In this document: positions 6,563-10,168 of the stretch, piece after piece
Layout of the letters: each line of letters starts with the position of its first letter
How positions within the stretch are numbered: position 1 is the first letter of the stretch
Translations under genes and position numbers: made by a program
Assembly (NCBI GenBank): GCA_021784975.1
Contig: JAJYGU010000231.1
Coordinates: 1 to 10,168, forward strand
Length of the DNA stretch: 10,168 nucleotides
Source: Planctomycetota bacterium
Lineage (GTDB): Bacteria > Planctomycetota > Planctomycetia > Pirellulales > Thermoguttaceae
Direction of reading: 5' to 3'
The notes under the pieces: model-generated
The model's input: the letters and a program-made list of their open reading frames with translations, nothing else
What the model was told of the DNA's origin: nothing
Databases searched by the model: none

Positions 6563-9500
6563 ATGGGTACGTCATGGGCTGGTCACTGTCTACGGGTGAG
6601 GAGACGCCGCGTCCCGCCGCGTTCGCGTGCCACTGGCTCTGCCAGCGTTTGCGCCGCCAAAGCTCCAAACGGGCACTGCCAGAGCCAGTGGCACCCAACC
6701 TGCCATTTCACGTTGCTCTTGTTGGTCGTCGCCGGCCTGGCGGCCGGGCAGGTCGCCCGCGCCCAGCCGCCGTCGTTGAAGTTTCTCCGCGCCTTGCAGG
6801 AAAACGGCTACGGCGACATGGCCGTGGAATATCTGAAAATCCTGAAAAACAGCCCAGAAATGCCTCAGGCCATCGCTGGCATTTGGGACCTGGAGATGTC
6901 GAAGAGTCTGCGGGCGGCGGCCAAGGATGCCTTCGATGCCCGAGAGCGCGACCAGCTCATGGAGGAGTCGCAGGCCTACCTGACCAAATTTATCAAGGAA
7001 AAGCCCAACCATCCCGAGTTTCTGGCCGCCGTCACCCTCTGGAGCGACTTTCCGGTCAAACAGGCCGCGCAACTGATCCGGGCAGCGCAAGCGGCCGGTC
7101 CCAAGAACCCGCAAAGACAGGCCGTGCTGCTGAACGAAGCCCGTGCCGCCCTGGCCGAAGTGCGGGCCGTGTTTCAGCGGGCCACCGAGAAGTACAAGGC
7201 CAAGCTGGCCGAATTGCCGCCCAAAGTCAGATCGGCGACTCACGCACAAGCCGCCGATGCCCGGCAGGAAATGGAATTCAACCTCCGCGAGGCGCTCTTC
7301 CAGACCGCTCTGACCGATTACTACTTGGCGCAAACCCACCTCGACCCCAAGGGCCGGCCGCGCAGCGAGGCCCTGGACAAGGCCTCCCAAGAGTTTGACG
7401 ACATCTACCAGGCCAACCGCGACAACCTTACCGGCGTCTATGCCCACATGTGGCAAGGCAAGGTGACCGAAGAGCTTGGCCAGTGGCAGACCGCGCTGGA
7501 TATCTACGACGAAGTGCTGGCCCGGGCCCCCGATCCGGGCAACAAACATTCGCCCAACGGTTTGGAGCCGCTCTTCTCCCAGGTCGAGCACTTCCGGCTG
7601 TCGATCCTTGCCAAGCAAGACCCGAAACAGTTTCTCAGCGAAGCCAATCAGTGGCTCAAGGACTATCAGCGATTCAAAACCAGCGACGGCTATCAGGCGA
7701 TTGCCTTGGAGTTCGCCAAAACCCGATTCGCCCTGGCCCAAGAGGGAACCGAGTCGGAGAAGAGCCGGCAGCTTGGCGAACTCTTGAGGTTCACCACCGA
7801 CATGGCCCGCGTCCGCAGCGCATATCAGCCGGAGCTGATCCTGTTGCGGCGGGAAATCCTGAAGGCCCTCGGCCGCCAGAAGAATGAGGCGGCCAGCTTT
7901 GACGAGGCGGTGGCCCTGGCCGAGGCGGCCGCCGCCAACCAGCAGTGGGAGCAGGCGTTATCCGATTACAACCTGGCCTTGCAATTGGCCGAAAAGAAAG
8001 ATCAGTCGCAAACCGACGGCGTGCGTCAGGCCATCAGCAAGGTCCAGTACCTTGAGGCCCGCGACCTGTTCCGCCAAGGCAGAGTCCAGGAGTGTCTGAC
8101 GATGGCCGCCGGCGTCGCCCGCGAGCGGACCGACGCCGCGGCCGCCGCCCCGGCGGCGGCTTTGGCGGTGCGAGCGGCCTTGAACCTCTACGCGTCCGCC
8201 TCCGCCGCGGACCGGCCGAAAGCGCTGGCCCAATTGAACACGGTGGCCGAGTTTACCGAGAAACACTGGCCCGAGCGGCCCGAGGCCGACGATGCCCGAA
8301 TGGCCCGCGCCGAAGCCGACTTGGTGGTGGGTCAGGTCGCTGAGGCGATCGCGATTTTCGAGCGGGTGAACCCGAAATCCGAGCGCTACCCGCTGGCCGC
8401 CTTCCTGGCGGGGCAGAACTATTGGCGACGCTATCTGACCGAGAAAGCCAAGCCCGCCCATGCCCGCGACAAGGTTCAGATGGCTGCCGACCGCGCCAAG
8501 GCAATGGAGCAACTGCGGGCCAGCACGGAGGCGTTCAAGCGGTTGTCCCTGGTCACCCGCCCGCCCTACCTCGTCGAGGCCCAGTTGCTGCTGGCGGAAA
8601 TCTACGCCGAAGGCAACCAAATGGCCGAGGCGGCCGCGCTCTATCAGCCCTTGCTCGACGCCGTGCAGGCGGAGCGACCGAAAACCCTCGACACCACTAC
8701 CATGCGGGTGTTCCTGGGGGCAATACGGACCTACACCGCTCTGAACGATCTGGACAAGGCGAGTCAGATCGGAAAGATGCTGATGGAGCTGGGGCCGGAC
8801 ACCTTGGAAGTCAACCGGGTGCTGATCGAGTTTGCCAGGTTGCTTGGCGGAGAGCGGAGAAAGGCCGACGCCCAACTGGGCCGCGTGGGCGCAAGTGCCA
8901 ATCTGGCGGAAGTCGAAAACGCCAAAAAGCGGCTGGGGACCATCCAAGACATGCTGGTAGCCACGCTGACCAGGTTGGCCGGGCGGCAGCAATTGTCGGT
9001 GGCGGGAATGGCGTTTATTGCCGAGGCCCTGGAGGCGCTGGGCATGACCGCCGAGGCCGGCCGGGAGTACCGGAAGATTTTGGAACGCACCAAAACCGAC
9101 CCCGAGTTCGCCAAGGCCGCCGCCGCCGCCGCCCCGCGAGTCCGGGCCCGCTTGATCGGCGCGCTCCGTCGGGAGGGCCAGTTCAGTGAAGCCCTTAAAC
9201 AAGTCAACCTGTTGATCGAAGAGAAACCGCGAGCCCTCGAACCGCGCATGGAGAAGGGACGCATCCTGGAGGCCTGGGCCGAGGCCGAGCCGGCTCACTA
9301 TCCCGAGGCGGTAGCCCACTGGACCGATCTGCGCAACCGGTTGCTGCAGATCCGCGGCAAGAAGCCGCCGGAGTTTTACGAGGTGATGTATCGCGTGGCC
9401 GACTGCCTGGTCCACGAGGCCCAGACCTCGACCGATTCGCGGCGAGCACTGAAGCAGGCTCGGCAGGCCGAGGAAGTCTTGAAGGCGGCCCTGACCTTAT

Positions 9501-9595
9501 ACCCAACTCTCGACGGACCGGAGACGGTGGCTCGCTACAAGGCGCTGTTGCGACGGGCCGTACGCATGCAGGGCCGTCAGCCCAAACCCGGTTAG
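6563..9595 (+). CDS. Large secreted tetratricopeptide-repeat (TPR) protein; start uncertain
   Basis: From ATG 6563 the protein has 1010 residues, and the ATG follows the previous stop after one base. A signal-like hydrophobic core lies at about 51-62 with ARA-Q as the likely cleavage site near 67, so the mature protein should be periplasmic. The rest is helical. TPR-like units can be read at about 291-324 (GQWQTALDIYDEVLARAPD), 440-478, 578-624, 669-702, 813-850 (LGMTAEAGREYRKIL) and 864-906 (EGQFSEALKQVNLLIEEKP). TPR arrays are protein-docking scaffolds, so it may link partners of the toroid and VWA proteins. The first 50 residues are oddly basic and Cys-rich and come partly from an inverted repeat (6627-6694). 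TTG 6713, or the TTG at 6719 or 6722, could be the real start but would give a signal without a basic n-region. TTG 6509 is a further option, overlapping the previous gene. No clear ribosome-binding site decides. Confidence 0.85.
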   Translation: MGTSWAGHCLRVRRRRVPPRSRATGSASVCAAKAPNGHCQSQWHPTCHFTLLLLVVAGLAAGQVARAQPPSLKFLRALQENGYGDMAVEYLKILKNSPEMPQAIAGIWDLEMSKSLRAAAKDAFDARERDQLMEESQAYLTKFIKEKPNHPEFLAAVTLWSDFPVKQAAQLIRAAQAAGPKNPQRQAVLLNEARAALAEVRAVFQRATEKYKAKLAELPPKVRSATHAQAADARQEMEFNLREALFQTALTDYYLAQTHLDPKGRPRSEALDKASQEFDDIYQANRDNLTGVYAHMWQGKVTEELGQWQTALDIYDEVLARAPDPGNKHSPNGLEPLFSQVEHFRLSILAKQDPKQFLSEANQWLKDYQRFKTSDGYQAIALEFAKTRFALAQEGTESEKSRQLGELLRFTTDMARVRSAYQPELILLRREILKALGRQKNEAASFDEAVALAEAAAANQQWEQALSDYNLALQLAEKKDQSQTDGVRQAISKVQYLEARDLFRQGRVQECLTMAAGVARERTDAAAAAPAAALAVRAALNLYASASAADRPKALAQLNTVAEFTEKHWPERPEADDARMARAEADLVVGQVAEAIAIFERVNPKSERYPLAAFLAGQNYWRRYLTEKAKPAHARDKVQMAADRAKAMEQLRASTEAFKRLSLVTRPPYLVEAQLLLAEIYAEGNQMAEAAALYQPLLDAVQAERPKTLDTTTMRVFLGAIRTYTALNDLDKASQIGKMLMELGPDTLEVNRVLIEFARLLGGERRKADAQLGRVGASANLAEVENAKKRLGTIQDMLVATLTRLAGRQQLSVAGMAFIAEALEALGMTAEAGREYRKILERTKTDPEFAKAAAAAAPRVRARLIGALRREGQFSEALKQVNLLIEEKPRALEPRMEKGRILEAWAEAEPAHYPEAVAHWTDLRNRLLQIRGKKPPEFYEVMYRVADCLVHEAQTSTDSRRALKQARQAEEVLKAALTLYPTLDGPETVARYKALLRRAVRMQGRQPKPG
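6627..6694. repeat. Inverted pair of hairpin repeats inside the 5' end of the TPR gene
   Basis: GTGCCACTGGCTCTG at 6627-6641 is matched by its exact reverse complement up to one base at the other end (6676-6694). The match resumes as CGTTTG (6646-6651) against CAAACG (6666-6671) after a 4-nt length difference. The unit itself is a hairpin: CTGGC-TCT-GCCAG at 6633-6645. The second copy, read on the minus strand, extends the outer stem (CACTG with CAGTG) but has one G-G mismatch. Both copies look like decayed forms of an ancestral hairpin CACTGGC-TCT-GCCAGTG, in opposite orientation. Its sequence is unrelated to the pair at 1477-1567, but the layout is the same. Confidence 0.8.
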
Positions 9596-9632
9596 GGAGC
9601 GCTCACGAATACGTTGGTCAATTCTTCCGCGG

Positions 9633-9676
9633 GACGGGTCTCCAGACCCGTCGAGAGACGGCTCTGAAGAGCCGCC
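9633..9676. repeat. Tandem pair of related 20-nt hairpins in the TPR-VWA gap
   Basis: Hairpin 1 (9633-9652) is GACGGGTCT-CC-AGACCCGTC, a perfect 9-bp stem. Hairpin 2 (9657-9676) is GACGGCTCT-GA-AGAGCCGCC, with one A-C mismatch near the base. They lie in the same orientation, 4 nt apart, and share 15 of 20 positions. Position 6 changes G to C while its partner, position 15, changes C to G, which keeps the pair. Two more differences are in the loop. Neither is followed by a T-run. They end 21 nt before the VWA start codon, so they could affect read-through, mRNA stability or VWA translation, or simply be a mobile repeat. Confidence 0.82.
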
Positions 9677-9697
9677 CTACAACAGCTTGGCACCCCA

Positions 9698-10168
9698 ATG
9701 AAAGCCAACCCCACCGCCGTCTGTTGGCTGCTGGCCCTCTGGGCGGCCGGCGCGGCCCTTGCCGCTCCGCCTGAAGGCAGTGTGCCGCCCGCGCCCATAG
9801 GTCGCTTCGAGGGACTGGGATTCTCGATCGCTCCCAAAGAGGGCGGCAAGGCCCGCACCAGTTTCTTCGGCCTGGTCGGCGAAGGTTACAAGTTCGTCTA
9901 TGTCTTGGATCGTTCCGGCAGCATGGGCGATTGCGGCGCCGCCGCCTTGCGGGCGGCGAAAGCCGAACTCTCCGCCAGCCTCAACAATCTGGACACCGTG
10001 CACGAGTTTCAAGTGATCTTGTACAACCAGCGACCGATGCTCTTCACCCCCGCCGCCGGCCCCGGCCGCCTGGCGTTTGCCACCCAACAAAACAAGGAAC
10101 AGGTGCTGCGGTTTCTGGATGTGATCCGCGCCGACGGCGGCACGGATCATGAGGCGGCCCTCAAGCTG
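9698..10168 (+). CDS. Secreted von Willebrand factor A (VWA) domain protein, 3' truncated by the window end
   Basis: The frame from ATG 9698 is open for 157 codons to the last base. Residues 1-22 are a Sec-type signal peptide (hydrophobic core WLLALWAAGAALA, cleavage likely at ALA-AP). A VWA domain starts near 60: KFVYVLDRSGSMG contains the metal-site motif DxSxS at Asp71, Ser73 and Ser75. GGTDHEAAL, with Thr149 and Asp150, fits the later MIDAS residues. A complete MIDAS suggests a metal-dependent, ligand-binding adhesion-type domain outside the cytoplasm. The segment SFFGLVGEGYKFVYVLDRSGSM has the look common in planctomycete VWA proteins (recollection, not searched). It follows the TPR gene after 102 nt that contain two hairpins, and it may belong to the same transcription unit. 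Further domains cannot be seen. Confidence 0.9.
   Translation, partial: MKANPTAVCWLLALWAAGAALAAPPEGSVPPAPIGRFEGLGFSIAPKEGGKARTSFFGLVGEGYKFVYVLDRSGSMGDCGAAALRAAKAELSASLNNLDTVHEFQVILYNQRPMLFTPAAGPGRLAFATQQNKEQVLRFLDVIRADGGTDHEAALKL

Noticed and set aside
9116..9133. A (GCC)n triplet run in the TPR gene.
   Set aside because: It encodes a short Ala run in a high-GC, Ala-rich helical protein, and six repeats are unremarkable here.
7958..9415. A 485-codon open frame on the minus strand across the TPR gene.
   Set aside because: It is a shadow of the TPR gene, rich in Gly, Leu and Gln with no domain pattern and no promoter or ribosome-binding context.

Overview
The window is high-GC bacterial DNA that reads as a planctomycete, probably of the Pirellulales type. 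No taxonomic marker gene is present. The inference rests on gene content: a Tat-exported Gfo/Idh/MocA oxidoreductase with the EQHIHNLD motif, next to the C-terminus of a formylglycine-generating-enzyme-like (SUMF1) protein, and an ExbB/ExbD cluster followed by an α/α-toroid (squalene-cyclase-like) protein, a long TPR protein and a VWA protein. All real genes lie on the + strand. The many long minus-strand frames are shadows caused by high GC.

Layout. Positions 2-142 hold the tail of a SUMF1-like gene, and 180-1466 a secreted oxidoreductase. Positions 1467-1846 are a 380-nt non-coding gap with a REPIN-like inverted pair of hairpins and a good candidate sigma70-type promoter (TTGACT, 17 nt, GATACT). 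From 1847 a tight module begins: an ExbB/MotA/TolQ-type channel (1847-2683), two ExbD/TolR-type proteins (2705-3166 and 3168-3677), a bitopic protein of unknown function with a globular middle domain (3686-4789), a membrane-anchored toroid protein (4870-6561), a secreted TPR protein (about 6563-9595) and the start of a secreted VWA protein (9698 to the window end).

How the genes may work together. ExbB/ExbD complexes use the proton-motive force to move a partner protein whose single N-terminal transmembrane helix docks on the channel. The classic partner is TonB, with Ser16/His20/Leu27 in its helix. No TonB gene is visible, but the toroid protein has one N-terminal helix with Ser43/His47/Leu54 at the same spacing, followed by a Pro-rich then Gly-rich periplasmic linker. 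This is the best candidate in the window for an undescribed system: a TonB-like energised arm ending in an α/α toroid, with TPR and VWA proteins as possible periplasmic partners. The idea is inference from motif spacing and gene order.

Three unrelated small hairpin-repeat families sit at three gene junctions (1477-1567, 6627-6694, 9633-9676). Two show base changes that keep the RNA or single-strand hairpin intact. One appears to have invaded the 5' end of the TPR gene and makes its start uncertain. No tRNA, rRNA, CRISPR array or transposase gene was seen.
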